Source of the DNA: Mycobacterium sp. ACS4054
GTDB taxonomy: Bacteria; Actinomycetota; Actinomycetes; Mycobacteriales; Mycobacteriaceae
DNA: 64,000 nucleotides
Assembly: GCF_001667275.1 (NCBI RefSeq)
Contig: NZ_LZHV01000065.1
Span: forward strand, 1 to 64,000
Reading direction: 5' to 3'
Shown here piece after piece: positions 39,772 through 48,970 of this stretch (positions are counted from its first letter, which is position 1; the number at the start of each line of letters is the position of its first letter). The notes below the pieces were generated by a model, which did no database searches, was not told the origin of the DNA, and was given only the letters and a program-made list of their open reading frames with translations. The position numbers and the translations under genes are program-made.

Positions 39772-40236
39772 CTAGTCACTGGGGTCGGGCAACACCCGCA
39801 GATGCCCGCGGCGCCGGCCGGAACGATGCTCGGGCGGCGCCAGCACACTGCTGCTGGGCGCGGTGGCCTGCGACCCGCCGTGATGGACGAGCGGGTCGCC
39901 GAAGCCGTCAAATCCGTTGCGCGGCGCGCCGGCGCCCCCGTAGGCCACGCCGCGCTCGCCGGGAGCGCGCTCGCGCACCGCGTCGGCGAGGGCGACCAGG
40001 TCGTCCTCATCGGGATGGGTGGGCTCGGTGAAGAGCGGGCCGGCGTGGCGCACGAGATCCCACCCGCGGGGCGCGGTGATCCGGCCGGCGTGGCCGACGC
40101 ACAAGTCCCACGAATGCGGTTCCCGCGCGGTCGCGAGTGGGCCGACCACTGCCGTCGAGTCCGAGTAGACGAACGTCAAGGTCGCCACGGCGTAGTGCGG
40201 ACACCCGGGCCGACAACAGCGACGGGGAACGTTCAC
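39772..40236 (-). CDS. DUF3499 protein, Rv3258c homologue
   Basis: A 154-residue protein with an N-terminal Cys-rich zinc-ribbon-like part (CCRPGCPHYAVATLTF, then DLCVGHAGRI), followed by a low-complexity arginine and glycine tail. This is the actinobacterial DUF3499 pattern and is of unknown function. The start is GTG 40236, with a TAGCCT -10 box (40243-40248) six bases upstream, so it is probably leaderless. A 122-bp gap (39650-39771) separates it from manB on the same strand. It is divergent from the Rv3259-like gene. Confidence 0.85.
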   Translation of the reverse strand: MNVPRRCCRPGCPHYAVATLTFVYSDSTAVVGPLATAREPHSWDLCVGHAGRITAPRGWDLVRHAGPLFTEPTHPDEDDLVALADAVRERAPGERGVAYGGAGAPRNGFDGFGDPLVHHGGSQATAPSSSVLAPPEHRSGRRRGHLRVLPDPSD

Positions 40237-40324
40237 GCCGAAAGGCTATCGTGCGCAAACGTCCGTGAAGCGCCGGACACGCGCAACTCCTCGGCGCCCG
40301 ATGTGCAACCGTTACCATCGGCCC
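40237..40324. promoter_or_regulatory. Divergent promoters of the Rv3258c-like and Rv3259-like genes
   Basis: Leftward: TAGCCT (minus strand, 40243-40248), then 6 bases, then GTG 40236. Rightward: TACCAT (40313-40318), then 6 bases, then GTG 40325. Both look leaderless and no ribosome sites are visible. Confidence 0.45.
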
Positions 40325-40831
40325 GTGGGCGATTCGCGCAGCTCCCCGCACAGGGGTCGGTCTCCGGGCCGGTTCGCCTCCCACCGGTCGTCGCGGCGGG
40401 GCCGCGATGTGCGCGGTCCGCTGCTGCCGCCGACGGTGCCGGGCTGGCGCAGCCGGGCCGAGCGGTTCGACATGGCGGTGCTCGAGGCCTACGAACCGAT
40501 CGAGCGGCATTGGCAGGCCCGGCTGGCCGAGTTGGACGTGGCGGTCGACGAGATTCCCCGCATCGCGGCCAAGGATCCCGACAGCGTGCAGTGGCCGCCG
40601 GAGGTGATCGCCGACGGGCCGATCCCGCTGGCGCGATTGATCCCGGCCGGCGTCGACGTCCGCGGCAACGCCACGCGGGCGCGAATTGTCTTGTTCCGCA
40701 AGCCGATTGAGCGACGGGCCAAGGACACCGTCGAGCTCGGTGATTTACTGCACGAAATCCTGGTGGCCCAGGTGGCCATCTACCTCGATGTCGAACCGTC
40801 GGTCATCGACCCGACGATCGACGACGAATAA
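40325..40831 (+). CDS. Zincin-like metallopeptidase-family protein, Rv3259 homologue
   Basis: A 168-residue protein of the small zincin-1 type (PF06262-like). A basic, disordered N-terminus (about 1-40, SSPHRGRSPGRF) precedes the domain. The motif that is normally HExxH reads HEILV (143-147): H143 and E144 are present, the second His is Val, and Gln149 follows two residues on. So peptidase activity is doubtful. Start GTG 40325 has a leaderless-type -10 box; the longer frame to 40265 is not needed. It is convergent with whiB2 (20-bp gap). Function is unknown. Confidence 0.82.
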   Translation: MGDSRSSPHRGRSPGRFASHRSSRRGRDVRGPLLPPTVPGWRSRAERFDMAVLEAYEPIERHWQARLAELDVAVDEIPRIAAKDPDSVQWPPEVIADGPIPLARLIPAGVDVRGNATRARIVLFRKPIERRAKDTVELGDLLHEILVAQVAIYLDVEPSVIDPTIDDE

Positions 40832-40851
40832 ATGACGGCGGCGCGGGCGCG

Positions 40852-41217
40852 CTAGATGATGCCGCGCTTGAGGCGCCGGCGCTCGCGCTCGGAGAGACCG
40901 CCCCAAATGCCGAAGCGCTCGTCGTGCTCTAGGGCGTACTCCAGGCACTCATGACGCACCTCGCACCCCAGGCAGATCTTCTTGGCCTCGCGGGTGGATC
41001 CGCCCTTCTCCGGGAAGAAGGCCTCGGGATCCGTTTGGGCGCACAGCGCCCGGTCCTGCCACTGGTCCGCAACGGGCATCGGCATCGGCTCGGGCTCGAA
41101 TGCGACTGGCGCATCAGGAACCACGGTCAGGTGCGGCCGCGCGGGCAGGGCCGGCGCCGAAGCGATGGGGGTGTGCGGCGTGCTCGCCATGACTCCTCGA
41201 AGATGTTCGTAAGACAT
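40852..41217 (-). CDS. whiB2: WhiB-family iron-sulfur regulator WhiB2
   Basis: A 121-residue WhiB2 (WhmD) orthologue. The four cluster-binding cysteines are in ALCAQTD, then CLGCEVRHEC. The GIWGGLSERERRRLKRGII tail is the family's turn motif and DNA-contact region. It is essential for division and septation in mycobacteria. ATG 41217 has GAGGAGGCGG upstream; ATG 41190, also with a GAGGAG, is a second possible start that would drop nine residues. It is divergent from fbiA across a 325-bp region. Confidence 0.95.
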   Translation of the reverse strand: MSYEHLRGVMASTPHTPIASAPALPARPHLTVVPDAPVAFEPEPMPMPVADQWQDRALCAQTDPEAFFPEKGGSTREAKKICLGCEVRHECLEYALEHDERFGIWGGLSERERRRLKRGII

Positions 41218-41542
41218 ACGGTCGTCCGCCTCCTCAGTTTGATTGAGAGAGTGAGTGGTTCCCACTTTTCTGATGTGTACAGACAATTCGAACAAGTGAT
41301 CGAATCTCGGTCTGCGACACCGGAACCGGCCGGCCAACCGGGAAATGACACTGTTGTGATTAGACACGGGTTGACCTGCCGGGTCAAGCATTACGGCGCA
41401 TTTCCATACCATCTCGTGACCGAATTACGGCGTTTCCGTTGTTTTGCGCATTCGGCGTGTCGATCACACCGCCCGCAACTATGCTTAAGGGCCGCGTAAC
41501 GGCCCCGACACCGCACGGTCGCCGGGCAGTACTGTCGTCCAA
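41218..41542. promoter_or_regulatory. 325-bp region between divergent whiB2 and fbiA
   Basis: No gene is seen here. fbiA has a TACTGT -10 box (41530-41535) 7 bases before its GTG, suggesting a leaderless start. On the whiB2 side there is a long leader, with GAGGAGG near the ATG. A dyad TTGACC (41371-41376), five bases, GGTCAA (41382-41387) lies about 155 bp upstream of whiB2 and could be a regulator site. The AT-rich stretches around 41340-41450 are typical of promoter DNA. Confidence 0.45.
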
Positions 41543-42544
41543 GTGAAGGTCACCGTTCTGGTCGGTGGGGTTGGCGGCGCCCGCTTCCTGCTGGGGGTTC
41601 AACAGCTGCTCGGGCTCGGTCAGTTCGAAACGCAACGGCACCCGGATGCGGGAACCAGCAACCACGAACTCAACGCCATCGTCAACATCGGCGACGACGC
41701 CTGGATTCATGGACTGCGGGTCTGCCCGGATTTGGACACCTGCATGTACACCTTAGGTGGAGGCGTAGACCCGGAGCGAGGGTGGGGTCACCGCGACGAA
41801 ACCTGGCACGCCAAAGAGGAATTGGCGCGCTACGGCATGCAACCGGACTGGTTCGGTCTCGGCGACCGGGATATCGCCACCCACCTGGTGCGCACCCAGA
41901 TGCTCAACGCCGGCTACCCGCTGTCACAGATCACCGCGGCGCTGTGCGACCGCTGGCAACCCGGCGCCCGTCTGCTGCCGGCCAGCGACGACCGCTGCGA
42001 GACCCACGTGGTGATCACCGATCCCGACGACGGCAACCGGCGGGCCATCCACTTCCAGGAGTGGTGGGTGCGCTACCGCGCCGACGTGCCCACCCACAGC
42101 TTCGCCTTCGTCGGCGCCGAAAAGGCCTCCGCCACAAGTGAAGCGGTGGCGGCCATCGCCGACGCCGACGTCATCCTGCTGGCGCCGTCCAATCCGGTGG
42201 TGAGCGTCGGCGCCATCCTTGCCGTCCCCGGCATCCGTTCCGCGCTGCGCTCGGCGAGCGCCCCGGTCGTCGGCTACTCGCCGATCATCGGTGGAAAGCC
42301 ATTGCGCGGCATGGCCGATGCGTGCCTGTCGGTGATCGGGGTCCCATCCACCGCGGAGGCGGTCGGCCGGCATTACGGGGCGCGCCGCGGCACCGGGATA
42401 CTCGATTGCTGGCTGGTGCACGAGGGCGATCACGCCGACATCGACGGCGTGGCGGTGACCGCCGTTCCGCTGTTGATGACCGACCCCAAGGCGACGGCCG
42501 AGATGGTCGCCGCGGGGCTCGAGCTTGCGGGCGTGACGGCGTGA
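41543..42544 (+). CDS. fbiA: F420 biosynthesis: phosphoenolpyruvyl transferase FbiA
   Basis: A 333-residue CofD/FbiA enzyme that couples a PEP-derived nucleotide-activated three-carbon unit to the deazaflavin Fo, giving dehydro-F420-0. It begins [18 protein letters not shown], and has the [24 protein letters not shown] block that binds Fo and the metal. It is the orthologue of Rv3261. GTG 41543 has a leaderless-type -10. Its stop overlaps the fbiB GTG by 4 bp (GTGA), so the pathway steps are translationally coupled. Confidence 0.96.
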   Translation: MKVTVLVGGVGGARFLLGVQQLLGLGQFETQRHPDAGTSNHELNAIVNIGDDAWIHGLRVCPDLDTCMYTLGGGVDPERGWGHRDETWHAKEELARYGMQPDWFGLGDRDIATHLVRTQMLNAGYPLSQITAALCDRWQPGARLLPASDDRCETHVVITDPDDGNRRAIHFQEWWVRYRADVPTHSFAFVGAEKASATSEAVAAIADADVILLAPSNPVVSVGAILAVPGIRSALRSASAPVVGYSPIIGGKPLRGMADACLSVIGVPSTAEAVGRHYGARRGTGILDCWLVHEGDHADIDGVAVTAVPLLMTDPKATAEMVAAGLELAGVTA

Positions 42545-43881
42545 CCGAACACGGCACCGCCGCGGCGATCGAGATCCTGCCCGTCGCGGGGCTGCCCGAA
42601 TTCCGGCCCGGCGACGACCTGAGCGCGGCGCTGGCCGCGGCCGCCCCCTGGCTGCGCGACGGCGACGTCGTGGTGGTGACGAGCAAGGTGGTGTCCAAGT
42701 GCGAGGGCCGGCTGGTGCCGGCGCCGCAGGACGCCGAGGAGCGCGACCAACTCCGCCGCAAGCTGGTCGACGACGAGGCGGTGCGGGTGTTGGCGCGCAA
42801 GGGCCGGACCCTGATCACCGAGAACCGCATCGGGCTGATCCAGGCCGCCGCGGGCGTGGACGGATCCAACGTGGGCCGCGACGAACTGGCGCTGCTGCCG
42901 CTCGACCCGGACGGCAGCGCCGCGGCCCTGCGCGCCGGGCTGGCCCGGCTGCTCGGCGTCGACGTCGCCGTCGTCATCACCGACACCATGGGCCGCGCCT
43001 GGCGCAACGGCCAGATCGACGCGGCGGTGGGCTCGTCCGGTCTGGCTGTGCTGCACGGCTATTCGGGGGCGCTCGACCGGCACGGCAACGAGCTGGTGGT
43101 CACCGAGATCGCGGTCGCCGACGAGGTGGCGGCGGCGGCCGACCTGGTGAAGGGGAAATTGACCGCCATGCCTGTGGCCGTGGTGCGCGGCCTCACGGTG
43201 AGCGACGACGGCTCGACGGCGCGGCAGCTGCTGCGGCCCGGCGAGGAGGACCTGTTCTGGCTGGGCACCGCCGAGGCCATCGACGTGGGCCGGCGGCAGG
43301 CCCAGCTGTTGCGCCGATCGGTGCGCCGGTTCAGCGCCGAGCCGGTGGCGCCCGAGCTGATCGAAGCCGCCGTCGCCGAGGCCCTCACCGCCCCGGCCCC
43401 GCACCACACCCGCCCGGTCCGGTTCGTCTGGCTGCAGGCTCGCGACGCCCGGACGCGGTTGCTGGACCGCATGAAAGACAAGTGGCGCGCCGACCTTTCC
43501 GGTGACGGCCGGCCCGCCGACTCGGTGGAGCGCCGGGTGGCGCGCGGCCAGATCCTTTACGACGCACCCGAGGTCGTCATCCCGATGCTGGTCCCCGACG
43601 GCGCGCACTCCTATCCCGACGCCGCCCGCACCGAGGCCGAGCACACCATGTTCACCGTCGCGGTCGGGGCGGCCGTGCAGGCGCTGCTGGTCGCGCTGGC
43701 CGTGCGGGGGGTGGGCAGCTGCTGGATCGGCTCGACGATCTTCGCCGCCGACCTGGTGCGCGCCGAGCTCGGATTGCCGGCCGACTGGGCGCCGTTGGGC
43801 GCCATCGCGATCGGCTACCCGGAGGAAACCGCCGGGCCGCGCGACGCGGTGGACCCCGGGGATTTGCTGATCCGCAAGTGA
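42541..43881 (+). CDS. fbiB: F420:gamma-glutamyl ligase / dehydro-F420-0 reductase FbiB
   Basis: A 446-residue bifunctional enzyme, Rv3262 orthologue. The N-terminal CofE-type ligase domain (1-245: [30 protein letters not shown]) adds the poly-gamma-glutamate tail. The C-terminal FMN nitroreductase-like domain (about 255-446: [24 protein letters not shown]) reduces dehydro-F420-0. The start is GTG 42541, overlapping fbiA; the frame back to 42322 is overprinting. F420 is needed for activation of nitroimidazole drugs in mycobacteria and for many reductases. Confidence 0.96.
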   Translation: MTEHGTAAAIEILPVAGLPEFRPGDDLSAALAAAAPWLRDGDVVVVTSKVVSKCEGRLVPAPQDAEERDQLRRKLVDDEAVRVLARKGRTLITENRIGLIQAAAGVDGSNVGRDELALLPLDPDGSAAALRAGLARLLGVDVAVVITDTMGRAWRNGQIDAAVGSSGLAVLHGYSGALDRHGNELVVTEIAVADEVAAAADLVKGKLTAMPVAVVRGLTVSDDGSTARQLLRPGEEDLFWLGTAEAIDVGRRQAQLLRRSVRRFSAEPVAPELIEAAVAEALTAPAPHHTRPVRFVWLQARDARTRLLDRMKDKWRADLSGDGRPADSVERRVARGQILYDAPEVVIPMLVPDGAHSYPDAARTEAEHTMFTVAVGAAVQALLVALAVRGVGSCWIGSTIFAADLVRAELGLPADWAPLGAIAIGYPEETAGPRDAVDPGDLLIRK

Positions 43882-43896
43882 GCGGCGCCCGTCGGC

Positions 43897-43902
43897 GATA
43901 AT
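43897..43902 (+). promoter_or_regulatory. -10 box of mamA
   Basis: GATAAT is 6 bases before ATG 43909, inside the 27-bp gap after fbiB. A leaderless transcript is likely, in addition to read-through from fbiB. Confidence 0.35.
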
Positions 43903-43908
43903 CGGCCC

Positions 43909-45492
43909 ATGAGATTCGCGGGCAAGCCGGCGGCGTCCGCCGACAAGGTCCGCGGCGGCTACTACACGCCCGCGCCGGTGGCCCGGTTTCTGGCCCGCTG
44001 GGTCGGCGAGGCCGGCCCGCGCATCGTGGAACCCTCCTGCGGCGACGGCGCGATCCTGCGCGAGCTGGCCGCCCTCGGCGGCGGGGTGCGCGGCGTCGAG
44101 CTGGTGCCCGAAGAGGCGGCCAAGGCGCGCCGATTCGCCCCCGTCGACGCCGCGAACCTGTTCGCCTGGCTCCCCGCGGCCGAGCCCGGCGGCTGGGACG
44201 GGGTCGCGGGGAATCCGCCCTACATCCGGTTCGGCAACTGGGCGCCCGAGCACCGCGACCCCGCGCTGGAACTGATGAGGCGCGCGGGTTTGCGGCCGAC
44301 CCGGCTGACCAACGCGTGGGTCCCCTTCGTGGTGGCGAGCTCGATCCTGGTGCGCGAGGGCGGCCGGGTGGGGCTGGTGCTGCCCGCCGAGTTGCTCCAG
44401 GTCTCTTACGCCGCGCAGCTGCGCGAGTTCCTGCTGAGCCGCTTCGCCGACATCACGCTAATCACGTTCGAGCGCCTGGTCTTCGACGGCATCCTGCAGG
44501 AGGTCGTGCTGTTCTGCGGGGTCGCCGGCGCCGGGCCGGCCCGCATCCGCACGGTCCACCTCGCCGGCGCCGACGCGCTCGCGGACACGGACCTGGACGT
44601 CGAGTCGGCTCCCGCGCTGTTGCACGAAAACGAGAAGTGGACCAAGTACTTCCTGGACCCGGCCGCGATCCGGCTGCTGCGCACGCTCAAGCGATCGCCG
44701 GCCCTGACCCGGCTCGGGTCGGTCGCCGCGGTGGACGTGGGCATCGTGACGGGCCGCAACAGCTTCTTCACCTTCACCGACGCCCAGGCCCGCGAACTCG
44801 GGCTGCTCCCCCACTGCGTCCCGCTCGTGTCGCGCAGCGCGCAGCTGTCCGGACTGGTCTACGACACCGACTGCCGCGCAAGCGATGTCGCCACCGGCCG
44901 CCGCGGCTGGCTGCTCAACGCGCCACCCGACCCGGTCGACGCCGCCCTGATCGCACACATCCACAACGGCGAGGCCGCCGGGGTGGACGGCGGCTACAAG
45001 TGCTCGATCCGCAAGCCGTGGTGGACCACGCCGTCGCTGTGGGTCCCGGACCTGTTCATGCTGCGCCAGATCCACCTGGCGCCGCGCCTGACCGTCAACG
45101 CCGCCGCCGCGACGAGCACCGACACCGTGCACCGGCTGCGGCTGACCGCGGGCTCCGATTTCGAAGACGCGACCGCGCTGGCCGCCGTCTTCCACAACAG
45201 CGTGACGTTCGCCTTCGCCGAGATCATCGGCCGCAGCTACGGCGGGGGCATCCTGGAGCTCGAACCCCGCGAAGCCGAGCAGCTGCCCATTCCCCCACCG
45301 GCGCTCGCCGGCCAGGGCCTCGCCGGCGACGTCGATGTGCTGTTGAAGGCCAACGAGATCGGGATCGCGGTGGTCGTCGTCGACCGCCGCGTGCTTGTCG
45401 ACGGGCTGGGGCTGCGGCCCGAGGCGGTGGCGGACTGCCGCGCGGCCTGGGCGTCGCTGCGGGATCGCCGGAAACGGCGGGGTTCCCGGTGA
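43909..45492 (+). CDS. mamA: N6-adenine DNA methyltransferase MamA
   Basis: A 527-residue orphan methyltransferase, Rv3263 orthologue. M. tuberculosis MamA methylates adenine in CTGGAG and affects expression where sites overlap -10 boxes. SAM-binding motif I is EPSCGDGAI (41-49) and the catalytic motif IV is NPPY (102-105). The C-terminal part (about 230-500) is the target-recognition domain, with GIVTGRNSFFTFTD and WWTTPSLWVPDLFML. No restriction enzyme gene is adjacent, as expected of a solitary enzyme. Its stop overlaps the Nudix gene start by 4 bp. Confidence 0.92.
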   Translation: MRFAGKPAASADKVRGGYYTPAPVARFLARWVGEAGPRIVEPSCGDGAILRELAALGGGVRGVELVPEEAAKARRFAPVDAANLFAWLPAAEPGGWDGVAGNPPYIRFGNWAPEHRDPALELMRRAGLRPTRLTNAWVPFVVASSILVREGGRVGLVLPAELLQVSYAAQLREFLLSRFADITLITFERLVFDGILQEVVLFCGVAGAGPARIRTVHLAGADALADTDLDVESAPALLHENEKWTKYFLDPAAIRLLRTLKRSPALTRLGSVAAVDVGIVTGRNSFFTFTDAQARELGLLPHCVPLVSRSAQLSGLVYDTDCRASDVATGRRGWLLNAPPDPVDAALIAHIHNGEAAGVDGGYKCSIRKPWWTTPSLWVPDLFMLRQIHLAPRLTVNAAAATSTDTVHRLRLTAGSDFEDATALAAVFHNSVTFAFAEIIGRSYGGGILELEPREAEQLPIPPPALAGQGLAGDVDVLLKANEIGIAVVVVDRRVLVDGLGLRPEAVADCRAAWASLRDRRKRRGSR

Positions 45493-46025
45493 GCGTGCGG
45501 GAGTCGGCGATCGCGATGCTGACCGACTGGCGGGCGCCCGACGCGGCGCAGGATTCGTTGCGGCACGCGGTGCTGGCCTTCGTGCTCGCCCGACCGGACG
45601 CCTGCCTGCGCGAGTGCGTGCCGGGGCACGTCACCGCCTCGGCGCTGGTGGTCGACCACACCGGCGACCGGGTGCTGCTGACCCTGCATCCGCGGGTGGG
45701 CCGCTGGGTGCAGCTGGGCGGCCACTGCGACGACGAGGACGGCGACATCGTCGCCGCCGCGCTGCGGGAGGCCACCGAGGAGTCCGGCGTCACCGGTCTG
45801 CGCATCGAGCCCGAGCTGGCCGCCATCCACGTGCACCCGGTCACCTGCTCGCTGGGCGTGCCCACCCGGCACCTGGAGCTGCAGTTCGTGGCGCACGCGC
45901 CGGCCGGCGCGCGGATCGCGATCAGCGACGAGTCCGACGATTTGCGGTGGTGGCCCGCCGACGCGCTGCCCGAGGGCACCGACCATGCGCTGGCGTTTTT
46001 GGTGGGGCAGGCGCGACGCCGTTAG
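45489..46025 (+). CDS. Nudix hydrolase
   Basis: A 178-residue Nudix protein. The box is GGHCDDEDGDIVAAALREAT followed by EESGV; the REATEESG core is intact, while the spacing to the first glutamate is one residue off the canonical form. RWVQLGGHCD and LELQFVAHAP are typical flanking strands. It would hydrolyse a nucleoside diphosphate-linked or similar substrate, which is unknown. GTG 45489 overlaps the mamA stop (GTGA), so the pair is probably co-expressed. I recall no Nudix gene at this place in M. tuberculosis. It is convergent with manC. Confidence 0.88.
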   Translation: MSVRESAIAMLTDWRAPDAAQDSLRHAVLAFVLARPDACLRECVPGHVTASALVVDHTGDRVLLTLHPRVGRWVQLGGHCDDEDGDIVAAALREATEESGVTGLRIEPELAAIHVHPVTCSLGVPTRHLELQFVAHAPAGARIAISDESDDLRWWPADALPEGTDHALAFLVGQARRR

Positions 46026-46040
46026 CCGCCTATAGCCGCC

Positions 46041-46096
46041 GAGTGTGGGGCTAGCCGCACGCGCGGCGGCGAGTGTGCGGCTAGCCGCACGCTCGC
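46041..46096. repeat. Tandem palindromic repeats between convergent genes
   Basis: Two copies of GAGTGTGnGGCTAGCCGCACGC begin at 46041 and 46071 (30-bp period). The second lies in a 28-bp near-perfect palindrome (46069-46096, one mismatched pair) around GTGCGGCTAGCCGCAC. It sits between the Nudix and manC stops and could act as a two-way transcription terminator, though no U-tract is present. It is related to 28795-28852. Confidence 0.7.
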
Positions 46097-46112
46097 GCAG
46101 GGGGTCCCGCGG

Positions 46113-47192
46113 CTAGACGTCGGACGAGTAGCGGATCCCGCCGTCGGGAATCGAGACGCCGGGCCACACCCGGGCGCCGCGCAGCAGCTCGCAGCGCGCC
46201 CCGATGTCGGCGCCGTCGCCGATCACGCCGTCGCGGATCAGCGCCCGCGGCCCGATGCGCGCGCCGAAGCCGATGATCGAGCGCTCGATCACGCTGCCGG
46301 CCTCGACCTTGACGCCGTCGAAGATCACCGCCCCGTCCAGCCGGACGCCGGGGCCGATCTCGGCGCCCCGCCCGACGACGGTGCCGCCCACCAGCACCGC
46401 GCCCGGTGACACCGCGGCGCCGTCGTGCACCAGCTGCTCGCCGCGGTGGCCGTGCAGGGCCGGCGACGAGACGATTCCCCGGACCAGGTCGGCCGAGCCC
46501 CGGACGAAGTCCTCCGGCGTGCCCATGTCGCGCCAGTAGCTGGCGTCGACGTAGCCGCACACCTTGACGTCCGGATCGGCGAGCAGGGCCGGGAACACCT
46601 CGCGTTCGACCGACACCTCCCGGCCCCGGGGGATCCGGTCGATGATGTCGCGGGCGAACACGTAGGTGCCGGCGTTGATCTGGTCGGTCGGCGGGTCCTG
46701 CGTCTTCTCCAGGAAGGCGGTGACCCGGCCGTCCTCGTCGGTGGTGACGCAGCCGAAGGCCCGCGGGTCGCCCACCCGCACCAGGTGCAACGTGACGTCG
46801 GCCTGCTGGGCCCGGTGGAACTCGATCATCTGGCCGAGGTCCGACCCGGCGAGGACGTCGCCGTTGAACACCATCACGGTGTCGTGCCGCAGGTGTCCGG
46901 CGACGTTGGCGATGCCGCCGCCGGTGCCCAGCGGCCGCTCCTCGGTGACGTATTCGATCTGCAGGCCCAGCTTGGACCCGTCGCCGAACTCGGCCTCGAA
47001 CACCGCGGCCTGGTACGAGGTGCTCAGGATGACGTGCTCGATGCCCGCCGCGGCGATCCTCGACAGCAGGTGGGTCAGAAACGGCAGCCCGGCCGTGGGC
47101 AGCATGGGCTTGGGCGCCGACAGCGTCAGCGGCCGCAGCCGGGTGCCCTTGCCGCCGACCAGAACCACGGCATCGACCTGGGGGTTAGCCAT
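46113..47192 (-). CDS. manC: Mannose-1-phosphate guanylyltransferase (GDP-mannose synthesis)
   Basis: A 359-residue nucleotidyltransferase, orthologue of Rv3264c. The N-terminal domain has VLVGGKGTRLRPLT (10-23) and the metal/sugar region FNGDVLAG; the C-terminal third is a left-handed beta helix of hexapeptide repeats (AEIGPGVRLDGAVIFDGV, GARIGPRALIRDGVIGDGA). It makes GDP-mannose for LAM, PIMs and protein mannosylation, using the product of manB. The start ATG 47192 overlaps the end of wbbL by 8 bp, and it is last in rmlD-wbbL-manC. Confidence 0.94.
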   Translation of the reverse strand: MANPQVDAVVLVGGKGTRLRPLTLSAPKPMLPTAGLPFLTHLLSRIAAAGIEHVILSTSYQAAVFEAEFGDGSKLGLQIEYVTEERPLGTGGGIANVAGHLRHDTVMVFNGDVLAGSDLGQMIEFHRAQQADVTLHLVRVGDPRAFGCVTTDEDGRVTAFLEKTQDPPTDQINAGTYVFARDIIDRIPRGREVSVEREVFPALLADPDVKVCGYVDASYWRDMGTPEDFVRGSADLVRGIVSSPALHGHRGEQLVHDGAAVSPGAVLVGGTVVGRGAEIGPGVRLDGAVIFDGVKVEAGSVIERSIIGFGARIGPRALIRDGVIGDGADIGARCELLRGARVWPGVSIPDGGIRYSSDV

Positions 47193-48093
47193 GTGAGCGC
47201 CGCCCTTCCGCCAGTTTGCGTCTCCGATCCCGCAGGGCGCCGCGCACCATCAGGCGGGAGCGCAGCGCCAGCGAGGCCCGCAGCGTCCACCGCAGCGGCG
47301 CCCGCCACCAGCCCGAATGCCGGTCCGCCAGGAACAGGTAGGTGCTCTGGTGGTGCGCCGCCAGGTGGCTGGCCGGGTCGTGCCCGGTGGAGTGGCCCTT
47401 GTGGTGCAGCACCTCGGCCGACGGCACGTAGACGCTCAGCCAGCCGGCCCTGCCGAGCCGGTCACCCAGGTCGACGTCCTCCATATACATGAAGTAGCGC
47501 TCGTCGAACCCGCCGACCTGGCCGAAGGCGGACCGGCGCACCAGCAGGCACGAGCCCGACAGCCAGCCCACCACCCGCTCGCTGGGTTCCTGCCGTTCCT
47601 GGCGGTAGGCCGCCGTCCACGGGTTGCGCTTCCAGAACGGACCGACAACCGCGTGCATGCCGCCGCGGACCAGGCTGGGCAGGTGGCGCGCCGACGGGTA
47701 CACCGAGCCGTCGGGATCGCGGATCAGCGGGCCCAGCGCGCCGGCCCGCGGCCAGCGGGCGGCGGCGTCCAGCAGGGCGTCGATGCTGCCCGGCCCCCAC
47801 TGCACGTCCGGGTTGGCCACGATCACCCAGTCGGCGTCGACGTCCGCCGACTCGGCGAGCTGCGCGACCGCGCGGTTCACCGCGGTGCCGTAGCCGAGGT
47901 TGGCCCCGGTGTGGAACAGCCGCACGTTCGGGTACCGCTCGACGGCGGCCTGCGGGGTGCCGTCGGTGGAGCCGTTGTCGGCCATCAGCACGCACACCGG
48001 CCGCTCGGTGGCCAGCGACAGCGAGGCCAGGAAGCGCTCGAGGTGTGGGCCCGGTGAGTAGGTCACCGTCACGACCGGCAGAACGTCAGTCAC
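47185..48093 (-). CDS. wbbL: Rhamnosyltransferase WbbL (arabinogalactan linker)
   Basis: A 302-residue GT2 glycosyltransferase, orthologue of the essential Rv3265c. It transfers rhamnose from dTDP-Rha to GlcNAc-PP-decaprenol, forming the linker that joins arabinogalactan to peptidoglycan. Visible motifs are MADNGSTDGTPQAA (nucleotide-binding DxS), GANLGYGTAVNR, NPDV (metal site) and the C-terminal GFDERYFMYMEDVDLGDR block. I chose GTG 48093 (VTDVLPVVTVTYSPGPH). It overlaps rmlD by 8 bp upstream and manC by 8 bp downstream, so the three are one operon. Confidence 0.95.
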   Translation of the reverse strand: MTDVLPVVTVTYSPGPHLERFLASLSLATERPVCVLMADNGSTDGTPQAAVERYPNVRLFHTGANLGYGTAVNRAVAQLAESADVDADWVIVANPDVQWGPGSIDALLDAAARWPRAGALGPLIRDPDGSVYPSARHLPSLVRGGMHAVVGPFWKRNPWTAAYRQERQEPSERVVGWLSGSCLLVRRSAFGQVGGFDERYFMYMEDVDLGDRLGRAGWLSVYVPSAEVLHHKGHSTGHDPASHLAAHHQSTYLFLADRHSGWWRAPLRWTLRASLALRSRLMVRGALRDRRRKLAEGRRSHG

Positions 48094-48970
48094 GCGTAGA
48101 GGGTAACGGTCGAGCGGCCGCCAGCGCCGCGACAAGCGCAGGGCGCCAGGGCCTTAACGGTCGCAGCCCGGCCGCGGCGGACTGCCGGCCGGACAGCGCG
48201 GTGTAGGGCGGGCGCGGCGCGGGCCTGGGGAACTCCGCGGTGCTGACCGGCTGCACCCGCTCCGGGTCGGCGCCGCATTCGGCGAACACCGCGCGCGCCT
48301 GTTCGAAGCGGGACACCGCGCCCTCGTTGGCGGCGTGCAGGATGGGCCCGGGCACGTTGTCGTCGATGACCTGCAGCAGCGCGCCGGCCAGGTCGCCCAC
48401 GTAGGTCGGTGACCCCACCTGGTCGGCGACCACCCGCACCGGGCCGTCGCCCGCGGCCAGCCGGCGCATCACGGCGACGAAGTCCTTGCCGGTGCCGCCG
48501 GTGTAGACCCATGCGGTGCGCACCACGACCGCCTCGGGCAGCGCCGCCAGCACGGCCCGCTCGCCGGCGAGCTTGCTGCGGGCGTACACGCCCCGCGGGT
48601 CGGTCGGGTCGTCGGGCTCGTAGGGGCGCGGCTGCGCGCCGCCGAAGTCGCCGTTGAACACGTAGTCGGTGGAGACGTGGATCAACCGGGCGTCGGCGCC
48701 GGCGCAAGCCTTGGCCATGTGCTCGGGGCCCTCGGCGTTGACGGCGTAGGCGCCGGCCTCGTCGCTCTCGGCGCCGTCCACGTCGGTGTACGCCGCGCAG
48801 TTGATCACCACGTCGCCGCGCTCGATGATCCGCTCGGCGGCGGCCGGGTCGGTGATGTCCCACTCCGACGACGTCAGCGCCAGCACGTCCCGCCCCTGAT
48901 CGGCCGCCAGCGAGCGCAAATGGGCGCCCAGCTGCCCACCGGCGCCGGCGATCACAATCCTGCTCGACAT
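48086..48970 (-). CDS. rmlD: dTDP-4-dehydrorhamnose reductase
   Basis: A 294-residue SDR, Rv3266c orthologue, that makes dTDP-rhamnose, the WbbL donor. The NADPH loop is GAGGQLGAHL (9-18), HVSTDYVFNG carries the catalytic Ser/Asp region, and YARSKLAGE is the YxxxK catalytic pair. GGTGKDFVAVMRR is the substrate loop. ATG 48970 starts about 100 bp from the divergent lcp1 gene; the two wall-linked operons share that gap (48971-49069). It is the first gene of rmlD-wbbL-manC. Confidence 0.95.
   Translation of the reverse strand: MSSRIVIAGAGGQLGAHLRSLAADQGRDVLALTSSEWDITDPAAAERIIERGDVVINCAAYTDVDGAESDEAGAYAVNAEGPEHMAKACAGADARLIHVSTDYVFNGDFGGAQPRPYEPDDPTDPRGVYARSKLAGERAVLAALPEAVVVRTAWVYTGGTGKDFVAVMRRLAAGDGPVRVVADQVGSPTYVGDLAGALLQVIDDNVPGPILHAANEGAVSRFEQARAVFAECGADPERVQPVSTAEFPRPAPRPPYTALSGRQSAAAGLRPLRPWRPALVAALAAARPLPSTRD

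Noticed and set aside
46026-46112. Intrinsic terminator between the Nudix gene and manC
   Set aside because: The palindromes are strong but no U-tract follows on either strand; recorded as a repeat with possible terminator function.
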